Shown piece by piece: positions 21,362 to 34,111 of a stretch of DNA of 64,000 nt. Numbering within the stretch: the stretch's first letter is position 1; the number at the start of each line of letters is the position of its first letter. The DNA lies in NCBI GenBank assembly GCA_031769625.1, contig JAUIMM010000169.1, forward strand, positions 10,908,001-10,972,000, written 5' to 3'. The translations under genes were made by a program, and so were the position numbers. This stretch comes from Taudactylus pleione (Eukaryota > Chordata > Amphibia > Anura > Myobatrachidae). The notes under the pieces are model-generated. The model was not told the DNA's origin. It was given only the letters and a program-made list of their open reading frames with translations, and made no database searches.

Positions 21362-21993
21362 AGAGCCAGTTTGTGCAGGGACAGATTAATTGCCAGCTTG
21401 TTTTGTGGGGGCCCAAACGAACCAATCATTTCAGCCACAGTCGTGTGGCAGACCCTGGCGCTGAAATGTTTGGTTTGTTAAAGTGTGCATGTCCTGTTTA
21501 TACAACATAAGGGTGGGTGGGAGGGCTCAAGGACAATTCCATCTTGCACCTCTTTTTTTTCTTTGCATTATGTATAGTTTGGGGCCTAGTTTTTCAAACT
21601 GCCATCCTGTCTGCCACTGCAGTGCCACTCCTAGATGTACCACGTGTTTGTGCCGCCCACTCGTATCTCTTAGCATAGTCATCCAGCTACCTCGGTGCAA
21701 CCTTTTGGACATAAAATCACTATTGTGAGGTGTGAGGTGTTCAGAATAGACTGGAAATTAGTGGAAATTAAGGTTATTGAGGTTAATAATAGCATAGGAG
21801 CAGAAAAACCCACAAATTCTGTGATTTTAGCTGTTTTTATGCTTTTTTTCAAAAAAATACAGATCCAAAACACAAAACCCAGAACCCAAAACACGGAAGG
21901 GTGGTTTTGGCAAAACCAATCCAGATCCAAAACACGAAGAAAGATCCAGATCCAAAACCCAAAACGTGGCCGGGGCACACCCCTAGTTGGAAT

Positions 21994-22430
21994 GGAAACC
22001 CACCACTCTCTGTCCTTCCCTCAAAACACCACTAAAATATATATATATATTACAAGATGGTACTGAAGCAGCGCTAAATCCTGTAGAATTCTGAGAAACT
22101 GTAGATTGCTTTATAAAGACAGATATATGTTGCACTGTAGTCCCGTTTTCACAGAGGCAGCTGTAGGTTCTCCAAATAAACCACTTGTTGTGTGGTCTTG
22201 AAATTATGAAAAACAGAAGGGTGAGAAGGAGCGCCTTATAGTGTAGTAATTAATACAACCTGGCACACTAACATTAATTTAATGCGTACCGTATTGACCC
22301 AAAACAATAAGCATTGGGTTTTTGTCTTTACTTGCAGGGATGATTCTCTACAGCCCAAAGCATACACTCAAAGTATACAGTAAAATAAGAAAAAGGAGGG
22401 GAGCACTCTCAAAGTGTAGTAAGTTCACAA
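21994..22430. other. No gene recognised
   Basis: A short (TA)n run at 22037-22051, and otherwise unassigned AT-rich sequence. Confidence 0.35.
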
Positions 22431-22439
22431 AATGTATTG

Positions 22440-22900
22440 ACAATACAAGAAAACACACAGAAAGATGGAGAATTACAATTAAAAGAAAGGTGGGAACAAC
22501 AGTCATGCCAAGAGCCTAACGTGGTTCAGTTTGTGACCCAATTGTATAGCAGTTTAAGGCAAATTGTGCCACTCGTTAACGAGCACATGGATAGGCACAA
22601 CAGTGGCAAAAACGTTGATATGACGTGACCGCGGTTAATCGGTCTTTTAAACCAGGAGACAGGGTACTGGTTCTGGTAGCCACCACTGAAAGCAAAATGT
22701 ATGCCCAGTGGCGAGGCCCTTATGAAGTTATAGAGGCAGTGGGACCTGTTAATTATAAGGTTCGACAGGAGGGTAGAAGGAAAGAAGTGCAAATCTACCA
22801 TGTAAACCTGTTAAAACCCTGGAAAGAGAGCGCTGGTCAGCCCTCTTTGGTTGCCAAGAAAATCCTGGAATGTCAGGTGCCCATTGAAGTTACTAAATAG
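22440..22900 (+). pseudogene. Ty3/Gypsy integrase C-terminal fragment
   Basis: The frame from 22625 reads FKPGDRVLVLVATTESK, then WRGPYEVIEAVGPVNYKV and IYHVNLLKPW. This is the usual integrase C-terminal (SH3-like) module of vertebrate Ty3/Gypsy elements. An upstream frame (22437-22628) ends in a stretch of the same protein in a different frame, so at least one frameshift is present. The rest of pol and both LTRs are missing. It is not the chromodomain family seen at 58-62.5 kb, since the linker after HVNLLKPW differs. Confidence 0.75.
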
Positions 22901-23329
22901 CAAACAATTCTAACGCGCCTGGATACACACAGGCACATAACAGAAGATGAGCAAATTAATATAAAAGTAAATGTCCTAGCACTCCTTGTGCTTAACAATC
23001 AGCAGTTACAATGTCTGTGGACCTTCCAGGTCCTGGCACCCTAATTCTAACCACCACCCCCAGCCTATCGCCTGGTCAGTTTGTCCGGCATCAGGAGCAA
23101 GGAACATCAGGTGTGTGAGAGTTTTAAACCCTTCCTGTGCTCCAGTGATTAGTCCAGCTGGGTCTGTGTAAATGCGAAAACCTGGAATTCCACACCTCCA
23201 CTGCTAATGCAGAACACACAGGTTTCCCTCCAGCCTCCCTTGGAGGGACCAGAATGTGGGCAATTCAGGTGAGAGACAACCCCTCTCACCACAATTAAAT
23301 ATATATATATACATATATATACACACACA
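22901..23329. other. Unassigned, possible Gypsy 3' region
   Basis: This follows the integrase fragment, so it may include its 3' untranslated part or LTR, but no repeat partner exists in the window. It ends in a TA/CA microsatellite (23298-23330). Confidence 0.3.
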
Positions 23330-24350
<1,021 letters not shown>

Positions 24351-24429
24351 ATCTGTAGACCTGTGGAAAGTTAACCTGGATGTGCTTGCCTGCTTCCCAT
24401 CCTGAGTTAGGCAACTAGTGGACACAGCT

Positions 24430-25030
24430 TTAGGGTAGAGATGTGCGGTTCAGTTTTAATCGGATATGTTCAGATCTAAAAAACTGCATCTTATTGGCTA
24501 TCTGGCTGTCATGTGTTTTGGATAGCCAATGAGAGAAATCTGAACTTGGCGATAAGAACCGAATAAAAATGGTAGGTGAGCTGTTGGTGGTGACAGGAAA
24601 AACATGTATTTTTTTTTTTCCTGTCTGCACTGCAGTCAGTGTATCCTGTGGGCCTATTTTCAGTGGGAGGCTTGGAGCTGCAGCTCCACCCGCCCCATTG
24701 TTAATCCAGGCCTGAGTATAATGTATGGGTTCAGGGTGTGTGGTTTGGGCCCGCACACCCTGCATCCATCATAGATGCGCTCATGCAATGCAACAACAGC
24801 ATAAGTAACAGGAGGTAGAAATGTGATCAGAAATGAAAGATACATAGAGCATAAACACTAGGATTGTACTCAAACTGCATCCCACCTAACCATGAGTCAT
24901 AATTACGCTTCTATAAACCACTTTTTCTAAATTTATCTCCAGAATATTAAACATACCCAGCTACAACATACGATCCCACCCACAACAGCAGTGCAACAGA
25001 AAAACACAAAACAAACAAGTAGTACAATTT
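24430..25030. other. hAT end fragments, no gene
   Basis: TAGAGATGTGCGGTTC at 24436 resembles the TAGTGATGAGCGGTTC end of the hAT at 31791. An inverted pair ATTGGCTATC/GATAGCCAAT lies inside. TTGTTAATCCAGGCCTG at 24698-24714 resembles the end of the 14472 family in inverse. Both look like truncated relics. Confidence 0.35.
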
Positions 25031-25040
25031 AGGGAGGAGA

Positions 25041-25277
25041 TCAGTGTGTTATATCATCAGCAATATGCAGATTTTGAACAAACTCTCTAACCAAGGAAGA
25101 ATCATTCTGGCCACTGGCCTTTATCCATAACTGGAGCCTAGCCGGATACAGGAGGACAAATCTAACATGTTGTAAACACAGGGAAATCCATATTGGAGAG
25201 AATTCCCTCCTGTTTTGGCAGGTTACCACCTTTTCAATTTCAGATTCCAGGAAAGGAGGCACATGGCCAAATCCCAT
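25041..25277 (-). pseudogene. Possible L1-type ORF1 C-terminal fragment
   Basis: A 78-aa minus-strand frame contains VRFVLLYPARLQLWIKASG, then a tryptophan-less VREFVQNL end. This resembles the C-terminal RNA-binding domain of vertebrate L1 ORF1 proteins (YPAKL-type motif). Only this short piece is visible. The CATACTTGCC MITE begins at its edge. Weak call. Confidence 0.3.
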
Positions 25278-25690
25278 ACTTGCCTACTTTTGAAAAAGCA
25301 TTTCAGGGAGATTGTGAAAGCAGCACCTATGAGTGTGGCAGTAAAGTGGACGTGTACAGCTACATCTGAGAGGGATGTCATAACATTGTTTTACATACAA
25401 ATGTAAATGATTCAAAAGCAGTTACTAAGATCTATTTTTCTATGAAAACACACTGATACATTAAAGAAAATGTATGTAGCCATAGGGATCATTGTGTCTT
25501 ATAACCAATGTGGTGAAATGATACTAATGATCCCAGTTGAATGTAAATATCTCTTTTTATTTTTATATATAACATCTTTATAATAGTGGTAAGGTGCAAT
25601 CAGGGAGATTGCTAGACTCTTCAGGGAGACAGGGAGATTGCTACTGTCTCAGGGAGTCTCCCTGACAATCAGGGAGAGTTGGCAAGTATG
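25275..25690. mobile_element. Small CATAC-end MITE with 8-bp duplication
   Basis: Left end CATACTTGCCTAC; right end GAGAGTTGGCAAGTATG. Perfect 8-bp duplication CCAAATCC (25267-25274 and 25691-25698). CAGGGAGATT words recur inside both ends. It is the short relative of the 2235-4555 element. Confidence 0.85.
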
Positions 25691-25698
25691 CCAAATCC

Positions 25699-27331
25699 AC
25701 AATAGGGTTACAACCATTTTATCTCTCAGATTTCAGGCACCCACATTCCCCTTTATATACCATCTTCTCCACAGGCCCCATTATATACCATCTTATCCAC
25801 ATACTCCTTTATATACCATGTTATCCACATGAAGCTTTATATACCAGGGCCCCCACGTGCCCCTTTATATGCATCACATCACCACTATACTCCTTATATG
25901 CTTGAGCCCCCTAATGCCAGCAGTCCAGGCAGCAGTACAACTCCAAATTAATCTCTCTGCCAGGCCCACCAGTACTTTTTCAAGATAGTGCCACTCCACA
26001 TTTTTGTACAAAATAAATACCAATACTTTAATTATAGTAACATGGAGCATTGTAAATATCCATAATACAAATGCATTCACCTATTTGTTTAAGACCATCT
26101 GTGGAGCATAATCAAATACGCATGCCTGAAATGCAGTAATACACTTGTTTCACAACATACATGCAACAGCACTCCAAACACACACACCATAATACCCATA
26201 CCACAAACACAGTAATGAATTTGTTTCAGACCCAACCCCAGCAAATAACACATAGTGGTTACAATATAATATAGTTAGCGGAATACAACACAATGCAACA
26301 ATCCCTCTCCCCAAAACATAGTGGGTATAGCAGGTGTTCTGCTACCTGCAGGTTGGCTCCTTTGTCTGTGTCGTGATTACAGTACATCCATCTGTGACCA
26401 CTAATAGTGTTCGCCAATAGGAGAGGGTCATACTACTGCAGATAACAATATGTACCAGGTGCTGAGAAGGAGGAGATTTCAATGACCAAATTCGGCAGCT
26501 GTGTAAAGTTAGCCAACCCAAAGAATGTCTATTATAAAAATTCCACTGCACTCCAATATGTTCATAAAATGAATGATTTAGAGTTAAAAATATATAAATT
26601 ATATAAAATCATATATATGATACGAATTGAACCATAAAAATGTACTATACCTAACATAAAACATTCATATACATATAAGTGAGATTATGAGGCCACAATA
26701 ACTGAATGTATAGTTAATTGGAAATTAGATAACTGGACAGTTTCAAATGTCCAAAATGTTGTGTAGATAAATCTCCACTGTAATTGATCGTGCCAGCACT
26801 TCTGCCTGGAAAATTGAGATGGTTGAAATGTTCTGCAGGTTTTGGTTATAACATTCATATGCAGTGTATACATTGTTATTATACCAACCGTGTAGGTATA
26901 ACCTCCATGGATATTATGGGAATGAAAATTAACGAGGCAGATCTACCATATATATTCCAGTAAGTAAATGACCTTTGCCACTTATAGAAGTCGGCTATTC
27001 GCGCCCTGCAACCAGGAACCACATGCTGTCATATACTAGGATGACTTACAGACCAGGGAAATGTCCACCTCCACACAGCAAGAAATGATGGCATTGTGGT
27101 GGCAGAGGTCATGACCAGAGCTGACAATGTAACCATCAATATTCCAGTGGATAGATATAGCTGATGCCGGACACACCAGCCACAAACTTCCCTCGGCAAA
27201 GCAGCATGGTCAGTGTCAAGTGCCGGAACCAATGAGGGTCCTCCGTAAAGTGGCTATATTATCTTTTATGGATACTTTGTAAATGTCTCTAAGTACAAAA
27301 GTACTTATTGCAGCAGTTCTAAATACAAAGC

Positions 27332-27370
<39 letters not shown>

Positions 27371-27395
27371 CACACACTGTATATAATATACATAC

Positions 27396-27432
<37 letters not shown>

Positions 27433-28042
27433 TTTATATACTGAATGGTGATATATGTATAACACTATGGCCATTCATTTATTGCCATATTGGAGCGCTG
27501 TAGAATTTTTTTATATTAGTTATACCACTACGGATGCTGGAGCAATGAAGAGATGGGTCATTGGGCAGGTGGAGATGGGCCGCAGGAGCTGCGTAAATCT
27601 CGTGATTTCTGGACTTTTCAGAGGAAACCCGGATGGTTGGTAACTATGTTTTGGAAATGGAAAAGTCCTGAAAGATCAAAATGCCACGAACTTTAACTTG
27701 ACAAAAACTTGCATCCCTATATCTTAGAGATTCTCAATCTCTAATTAAGACATTTGGCAATAACCGCCCTAGGTATCTAAACAGTGTTACTATGATCTGA
27801 ACCCAGTTTATGGGCTCTCTCTAATATAATATATTCAACATTACCTGGAGGACTAATGCAGCAACCACATATTTCTGTATAAATTACATCAAATTAGGGC
27901 CAATGCTGCTTTCCGGAGCCCCAACGAACCTTTGACTGTGGTATTTTCTCAGTTAAAGAGGAAATGGACTTAATTTAATGAACAGCTGTAAAACGTTTGA
28001 TATTGGAAACAAGTTGACACATAGCATTTGCAATAACCGACC
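25699..28042. other. No gene; diverged short repeats
   Basis: About 25740-25880 holds four to five diverged copies of CCTTTATATACCAT plus TTATCCACAT. A (TA)n/(CA)n microsatellite covers 27332-27432. The remainder is AT-rich and unassigned. Frames near 27029-27232 show no recognisable domain. Confidence 0.4.
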
Positions 28043-28045
28043 TAA

Positions 28046-28594
28046 GGGCCTGATTCAGACCCACTCGCGGGCGGCTGTCCGCTCGCAAGTGGGTCGATGT
28101 TGTGCACTGCGCATGCGCACGACGGCGGGAGCTCCATCGTGCGCATGCGACAGACGCGCCGAGCGAAGGACTTTCCTTTGCTCGTTGTGTCTGATCAAAG
28201 GGGGCGTGCTGTCGATGTTTATTGACAGCACGCCCCCTTTGGTGGGCGTGCCGGGGGCGTGCCTCCCTGACGGGGGCGTTCCCAAGGGAACGCCTACCGT
28301 CAGAAGCCGGCCCACTGACATCACTAGTGATGTCAGTGGGAGTGATTTTGGCTCTGATAGAGCCAAAATCACTCCGGGCCTTGCGGTTGAAAACCTCAAC
28401 CGCAGGCTCCGGCTCGCAGTGGCGATGGTCGCGATGGTCAAGACCATCGCGGCCATCAAACTGCACGCTCGTATAGGCTGTGGGTGGTGACCCACAGCTA
28501 TACGAGCGTCTAGGAGGACGCTCCATAATTATGGAGAGTGGCCCTCATTCAGAGCGTGCGCTCTGCTCAGAGCGTACGGCTCTGAATGAGGGCC
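28046..28594. mobile_element. PIF/Harbinger-type MITE, hairpin chain (copy 1)
   Basis: Ends GGGCCTGATTCAGA and TCTGAATGAGGGCC; 3-bp duplication TAA (28043-28045 and 28595-28597), as in PIF/Harbinger. The interior is a series of separate perfect or near-perfect hairpins, for example 28197-28240, 28312-28339, 28341-28373, 28383-28403, 28431-28450, 28468-28506 and 28521-28536. No coding sequence. Copies 2 and 3 lie at 32340 and 62857. Confidence 0.9.
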
Positions 28595-28597
28595 TAA

Positions 28598-30581
28598 GTC
28601 TGTAACTGCTTCTCAATTAGAGGCATCGCTATCTTCAATATCACTTCACAGTCTACTCAATAGACAAAGAAGCCAGGAGTCCTGAGGTGACCAGGGAAAG
28701 AGGAAAGGATTCTGCAATCTCATATTGGCCTGCATAGTTTTACCACTGGAGGATTGATCAACATATTTATACACGGTAAGCATAGAAAATATACAGACTT
28801 AAAATTTACAGACCTGTTTTGACATGTCATTCAACACCACAAGAGTATGAGACATAATGGCAAGGTCATAAACTCCTTAAGATAAACAGACAGTTTTGAA
28901 TTGAGTTGTTAGCAATGAGGGGCAAATAGTACAACACAAACTAATCGCACACACAAAACACAAGATAAAATCCTAGAGGGTCTAGAATTAACTATGGTGA
29001 ACAAGGGTAAGACCAGTGAAGTTCTAATCTAGGACAAAGGAACCAGTATAAAAAAGGCAGCCTAAACATGGTCCAACTGCACCAGCCACACATGAGACAA
29101 CCAATGGGCCAAATGGCTAGAGGAAGCCAATCCAGAGTTTCTGGAAGTCCAGGGTCAATGTGCAAAAGGAGATGCATAAGCCTGCTCAATATGGGTGCAC
29201 ACGAGATCCCATGGAACAGGACTGTGCAAAAGGCAGAGGAAATCGTTCCCTGAACTAGGTTCTAGGGAACAGCAATACCCAGCCAGCTATGCAGGGCCAG
29301 CTCCAAGAGGAAACCAGACGAGAAGGATGAAGCAAGAAAGGGGAAACAGCCTGGTAAAAATATCTGTGGAGAACTTCAAACACACTGCAGGCCAAAAAAG
29401 TAGAGGCAATGGTGGTTTTCAAACAGCCATTGAGCAAGGTTTTGCAGTCAATTGGACAATCAACAATATACCGGGACTAAAATATATGCACCACAGGCTC
29501 ATATCAAGAGCAATAGAGGATGCCTCAGGTCCTGTTCCGAGCAGCACATAACTGTGCCCAGGTAATCCTGGATCAGAATACATGGGTGAAGGCCATAGGA
29601 CAGGTTTGCAGTTGGCTACAGCAGGAACAGTGGTCAGCGAGATCAGCACCAGCCACAGAGCAGTCCAGAGCTTGGATCCAGACTCCAGGTGTGTTGTAAA
29701 AGGGATTTTTTTTCCAAGCAATTAGGTGTAAGCAGGCTCCAATTTTAGCCAAGGCAGATGGACAGAAGAATCCCCTTTTTCAAATTTTGTGGCTGCACAT
29801 TTAGCATCGGCCCCACCTGCAGTGCAGCATGGTATCAGAGAGGTGCAAAGTTACTTGGTTTTTTTTGCTTTGTTCACAGCTCAAAATTAGCCTCATTTTG
29901 TGTGGGTACTGCATAAATACAATAAATAATTACTGATATTGAGGTTGGAAAGAGACCAGCCCAAAAAGTGTTAAAAGAGGCTCAGTGACGGGTTAAGAAA
30001 GCTCTGTATCAGTTCTTTAAGTAACACACACAAATGAGTTTTAGACAGTGCTTTTTCATTGTAATGAACTTTTGTTACTTTTGCATCTATAAAACTGTTT
30101 TAATAATCTGGGCTAACATATACTGTTAGGAATAACTATATGTCCTATTTGTATATAGGGCGTTTGTTACTTAGTTTCCTGTACATCTGGTAATTTTTGA
30201 AAGGATTTCAACTGTGAAATTGTTTCGGTTTGTAATCTGTAAAAATACAACCAAACAGTAATTCACAATATAGAACTTTGTACTGCTGGATGCAAAGAGC
30301 AGGTAATGCTATTGTAGGGATTTGACTGCATTATATATCATAATTACAGTGACAATGGAAGTATAGTGACTTACAAAAACATTAATTAATCTACTACTCC
30401 TCAATAAGTACTTTCTTATATGTACCTTATTGACTGGAATACTTTCACAATTCAAAACTGTGGTGTGTACAGTGGGTGGGTGCACTACTGAGCATTCTAA
30501 AAAGTCATGAGCAGATTGGGGCATCCCTAACTAAATGTAAGCAAGGCCCACTCTTACAACCAGTATGGTGGCCATATTGCA
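28598..30581. other. No gene recognised
   Basis: A long unassigned stretch, probably old repeats. The minus-strand frame 29721-29419 has no recognisable domain. Confidence 0.35.
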
Positions 30582-30583
30582 TA

Positions 30584-31661
30584 CAGCCATGGCCAAAAGT
30601 TTTGAGAATGACACAAGTATTGGTTTTCACAAAGTTTGCTGCTTCAGTGTTTTTTTAGACCTTTCTGTCAGATGTTACTATGGTATACTGAAGTAAAATT
30701 ACAAGCATTTCATAAATGTCAAATGCTTTTATTGACAATTACATTAGGTTTATGCAAAGAGTCAATATTTGCAGTGTTGACCCTTCTTTTCAAGACCTCT
30801 GCAATTCGCCCTGGCATGCTGTCACTCAACTTCACATACTGACTGATGGCTGCCCATTCTTGATTAATCAATGCTTGGAGTTTGTCAGAATTTGTGGGTT
30901 TTTGTTTGTCCAACCGCCTCTTGAGGATTGACCACAAGTTCTCAATGGGATTAAGGTCTGGGGAGTTTCTTGGCCATGGACTCAAAATTTCGATGTTTTG
31001 TTCCCCTGAGCCACTTAGTTATCACTTTTGCCTTATGGCAAGGTGCTCCATCAAGCTTGAAAAGGCATTGTTCGTCACCCAACTGTTCTTGGATGGTTGG
31101 GAGAAGTTACTCTTGGAGGATGTTTTGGTACCATTCTTTATTCATGGCTGTGTACCTTAGCCAAGGGGGTGGGCTCACTCACAATTTTGCCTGAGAAGCA
31201 ACCCCACACATGAATGGTCTTAGGGTGCTTCGCTGTTGGCCCTTCTTGCACAAAGCAATAATGACTGCACGAGTTTCCTTGCAGGTAACCATGGTTAACA
31301 GAGGAAGAACAATGATTTCAAGTTCCACCCTCCTCTTAAAGCTTCCAGTCTGTTATTCTAGCTCAATCAGCATGACAGTGATCTCCAGCCTTGTCCTCGT
31401 CAACACTCACCTGTGTTAAGAGAATCACTGACATGTCGTCAGCTGGTCCTTTTGTGGCAGGACTGAAATGCAGTGGAAGTGTTGTTTTTGGGATTAAGTT
31501 CATTGTCATGGCAAAGAGGGACTTTGCAATTAATTGCAATTCATCTGATCACTCTTCATTGACATTCTGTAGGATATGCAAATTGCCATCATAAAAACTG
31601 AAGCAGCAGACTTTGTGAAAACCAATACTTGTGACATTGTCAAAACTTCTGACCATGGCTG
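30584..31661 (-). mobile_element. Tc1-like transposon, decayed
   Basis: The left end CAGCCATGGCCAAAAGTTTT continues through GACACAAGTATTGG and TTTTCACAAAGTTTGCTGC. The right end holds the same in inverse, ending CCATGGCTG. TA precedes the left end (30582-30583). The right flank is a TG/TA microsatellite, so the second TA is obscured. The long TIR (about 70 bp) and size of 1.08 kb suit a Tc1 element that has lost part of its length. Confidence 0.85.
30719..30985 (-). pseudogene. Tc1 transposase C-terminal fragment
   Basis: An 88-aa frame with WPRNSPDLNPIENLWSILKR, the canonical C-terminal DDE motif of Tc1 transposases (the last catalytic acidic residue is in PIENLW), followed by a NQEWAAIS-like helix and SMPGRIAEVLK. 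The N-terminal two thirds on the minus strand (31000-31600) are broken by stops and frameshifts. Inactive. Confidence 0.88.
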
Positions 31662-31696
31662 TGTGTGTATATATACAGTATAATAAAAAATTATAT

Positions 31697-31729
<33 letters not shown>

Positions 31730-31956
31730 GAGGGGCAGGGGAAGTACTTACCTGCCCCGCCGGCATTTCAATATCATTCCCCATAAACACTAGTGATGAG
31801 CGGTTCGGATTCTGAGGAATCCGAACTGCTCCGAACAGGTGGAATCCGAGTCCACCCGAACGCAAGTTCGGGTGTTCCCGCCTGACTCGGATTCCACCTC
31901 GAGGCCGGCGTCGGATTCTCGCAAGACCTCGCGAGAGCCGGGTGACGTTCAGCCTC

Positions 31957-31964
31957 TATAAAAG
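31957..31964 (+). promoter_or_regulatory. TATA box in hAT leader
   Basis: TATAAAAG, at the same relative place as in the complete hAT. It may still drive a non-coding transcript over the array (inference). Confidence 0.5.
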
Positions 31965-32090
31965 GTGCAGCGCCCGGCTGTCGGTGCCATTTCGCATGAC
32001 TGTATCCAGACGGAACAGTCACGCTTAGTTAGTTAGTGATAGAGAGGGGAAAAGTGAGACTAGTCAGATTACAGTTAGAGAGAGTAGTTC

Positions 32091-33660
32091 TTGCCACTAT
32101 GTGCTCAGTGACTGGACTTAGCCCACTGTGTGTATATTATACAAGCTCCGTGACTGGACTTAGCCAACTGTGTGCACTGTGTATTATTGAAAGCTCCGTG
32201 ACTGGACTTAGCCCACTGAGTGTATTATACAAACTCCGTGACTGGACTTAGCCCACTGAGTGTATTATTCAAACTCTGTGACTGGACTTAGCCCACTGAG
32301 TGTATTAATTATATTATACAAGCTCCGTGACTGGACTTAGGCCCTGATTCAGACCCACTCGCAAGCGGCTGTCCGCTCGCAAGTGGGTCGATGGTCTGCA
32401 CTGAGCATGCGCACTACGGAGGGAGCTCCGTCGTGCGCATGCGCCAGACGCGACGAGCGAAGGAAAGTCCTTCGCTCGTTGTGTCTGATCGATGTTGATT
32501 GACAGCACGCCCCCTTTGGTGGGCGTGCCGGGGGCGTGCCTCCCTGACAGGGGCGTTCCCAAGGGAACGCCTACCGTCAGAAGCCGGCCCACTGACATCA
32601 CTAGTGATGTCAGTGGGAGTGATTTTGGCTCTGATAAGAGCCAAAATCACTCCGGGCCTTGCGGTTGAAAACCTCAACCGCAGGCTCCGGCTCGCAGTTT
32701 CGATGGTCGCGATGGTCAAGACCATCGCGGCCATCAAACTGCACGCTCGTATAGGCTGTGGGTGGTGACCCACAGCTATACGAGCGTCCAGGGGGACGCT
32801 CCATAGTTATGGAGGACGGCCCTCATTCAGAGCGTGCGCTCTGCTCAGAGTGTACGGCTCTGAATGAGGGCCTTAGCCCACTGAGTGTATTATTTATATT
32901 ATACAAGCTCCGTGACTGGGCTTAGCCCACTGAGTGTATTATACAAACTCCGTGACTGGGCTTAGCCCACTGTGTGTATATTATACAAGCTCCGTGACTG
33001 GACTTAGCCAACTGTGTGCACTGTGTATTATACAAGCTCCGTGACTGGGCTTAGCCCACTGTGTGTATACAAGCTCTGTGAAAGGGCATAAGCCCACTGA
33101 GTGTATTATACAAGCTCCGTGACAGGGCATAGCCCACTGTGTGTATACAGGGGCATAAGCCCACTGAGTGTATTATACAAGCTCAGTGACAGGGCATAGC
33201 CCACTGTGTGTATTATACAAGCTCCATGAAAGGGCATAAATCCACTGTGTGTATACAAGCTCCGTGACTTTACTGGATATAAGCCCACTGTGTGTATACA
33301 AGCTTCGTGACTGCTTGGGCCTTAGCCCACTGTATACAAAGCTCTGTGACTTCATGGGCCTTAGCCCACAGTATACAAAGCTCTGTGACTGCATGGGCCT
33401 TAGCCCACTGTATACAAGCTCTGTGACTGCATGGGCCTTAGCCCACTGTATACAAGCTCTGTGACTGCATGGGCCTTAGCCCACTGTATACAAGCTCTGT
33501 GACTGCATGGGCCTTAGCCCACTGTATACAAGCTCTGTGACTGCATGGGCCTTAGTCCTCTGTGTATACAAGCACCATGAGTCCTTGGGCAGTAGCCCTC
33601 TGTGTATTGATCAAAAGCACTGTGACTCCTTTGGGCACTAGCCCTCTATGTATAAAAGCA
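32091..33660 (+). repeat. Leader tandem array, 35-48 bp units
   Basis: Units contain CTCCGTGACTGGACTTAGCC, then CACTGTGTGTATTATACAAG. They are ordered in homogeneous subtypes: GGACTTAGCC first, GGGCATAAGCC next, then GCATGGGCCTTAGCC. The array is interrupted by the MITE at 32340-32872. The subtypes show local homogenisation. Confidence 0.9.
32340..32872. mobile_element. PIF/Harbinger-type MITE, hairpin chain (copy 2)
   Basis: Ends GGCCCTGATTCAGA and TCTGAATGAGGGCC; 3-bp duplication TTA (32337-32339 and 32873-32875). The empty site can be read from neighbouring array units (GGACTTAGCCCACTG), which confirms the junctions. Very similar to copy 1 but with a shortened hairpin near 32487-32515. 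Confidence 0.93.
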
Positions 33661-34111
33661 CTGTGACTCTGCATGTCCTTTTTAATATCCAACATAAGGG
33701 TGGGTGGGAGGGCCCAAGGACAATTCCATCTTGAACTACCTTTCATTTCTGCCATTGCTGTGTGGCAATGTTTCATAGATGTGCTTTAAACTGTGGTGTC
33801 TGTGCCACTGCGCTGCTGCTCTGACGCTTGGTAACCAGTCAGCTCACTGCAACCTTTGGCCAAAAATGGTGAAAACTATAATTTAAGCTGTGAGGTGGTC
33901 TAAATTGACTGTAAATGACTGGAAATTAATGTTATTGAGGTTAATAACTCTAGGAAGAAAAAAAAAGCCAGATTTATGTGATTTTAGCTTTTTTTGCCAA
34001 TTTTTGTAAAAAATCCAAATCCAGTCACCGCAGTTTGGCAAATCCAAATCCGGATGATGAATTAGAACCAAATCCGGCAAAAATGGTCCGGCGCACATCC
34101 CTAATAAACAC

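Larger units (their letters stand above)
19122..21985 (+). mobile_element. Internally deleted hAT copy with repeat-filled gaps
   Basis: Same family as 6309-12377, opposite orientation. It begins TAGGGGTGAGCGGG and ends CACACCCCTA, with a perfect 8-bp duplication GTTGGAAT (19114-19121 and 21986-21993). It contains the palindrome and TATA end, a reduced leader with diverged repeat units, and three pieces of the transposase gene. Between the pieces lie leader-type repeat units. The 3' end is complete, so the copy can probably be mobilised in trans (inference). Confidence 0.93.
31791..34103 (+). mobile_element. Transposase-less hAT relative
   Basis: It begins TAGTGATGAGCGG and ends CACATCCCTA, with a perfect 8-bp duplication ATAAACAC (31783-31790 and 34104-34111). 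It has the same plan as the complete hAT: a subterminal palindrome GGATTCTGAGGAATCC, paired GC-rich words, a TATA box, a leader tandem array, and a 3' region sharing CCAACATAAGGGTGGGTGGG with the hAT copies at 6780 and 21505. The whole coding region is missing, so the leader joins the 3' region directly. A Harbinger MITE is inserted in the array. Confidence 0.92.

Noticed and set aside
28046..28594. Structured ncRNA or riboswitch
   Set aside because: The hairpins lie in a MITE with exact 3-bp duplication and two further copies, so transposon origin is sufficient.
29419..29721. 100-aa minus-strand frame as a gene
   Set aside because: No homology recognised, no splice or promoter context, and length within chance expectation.
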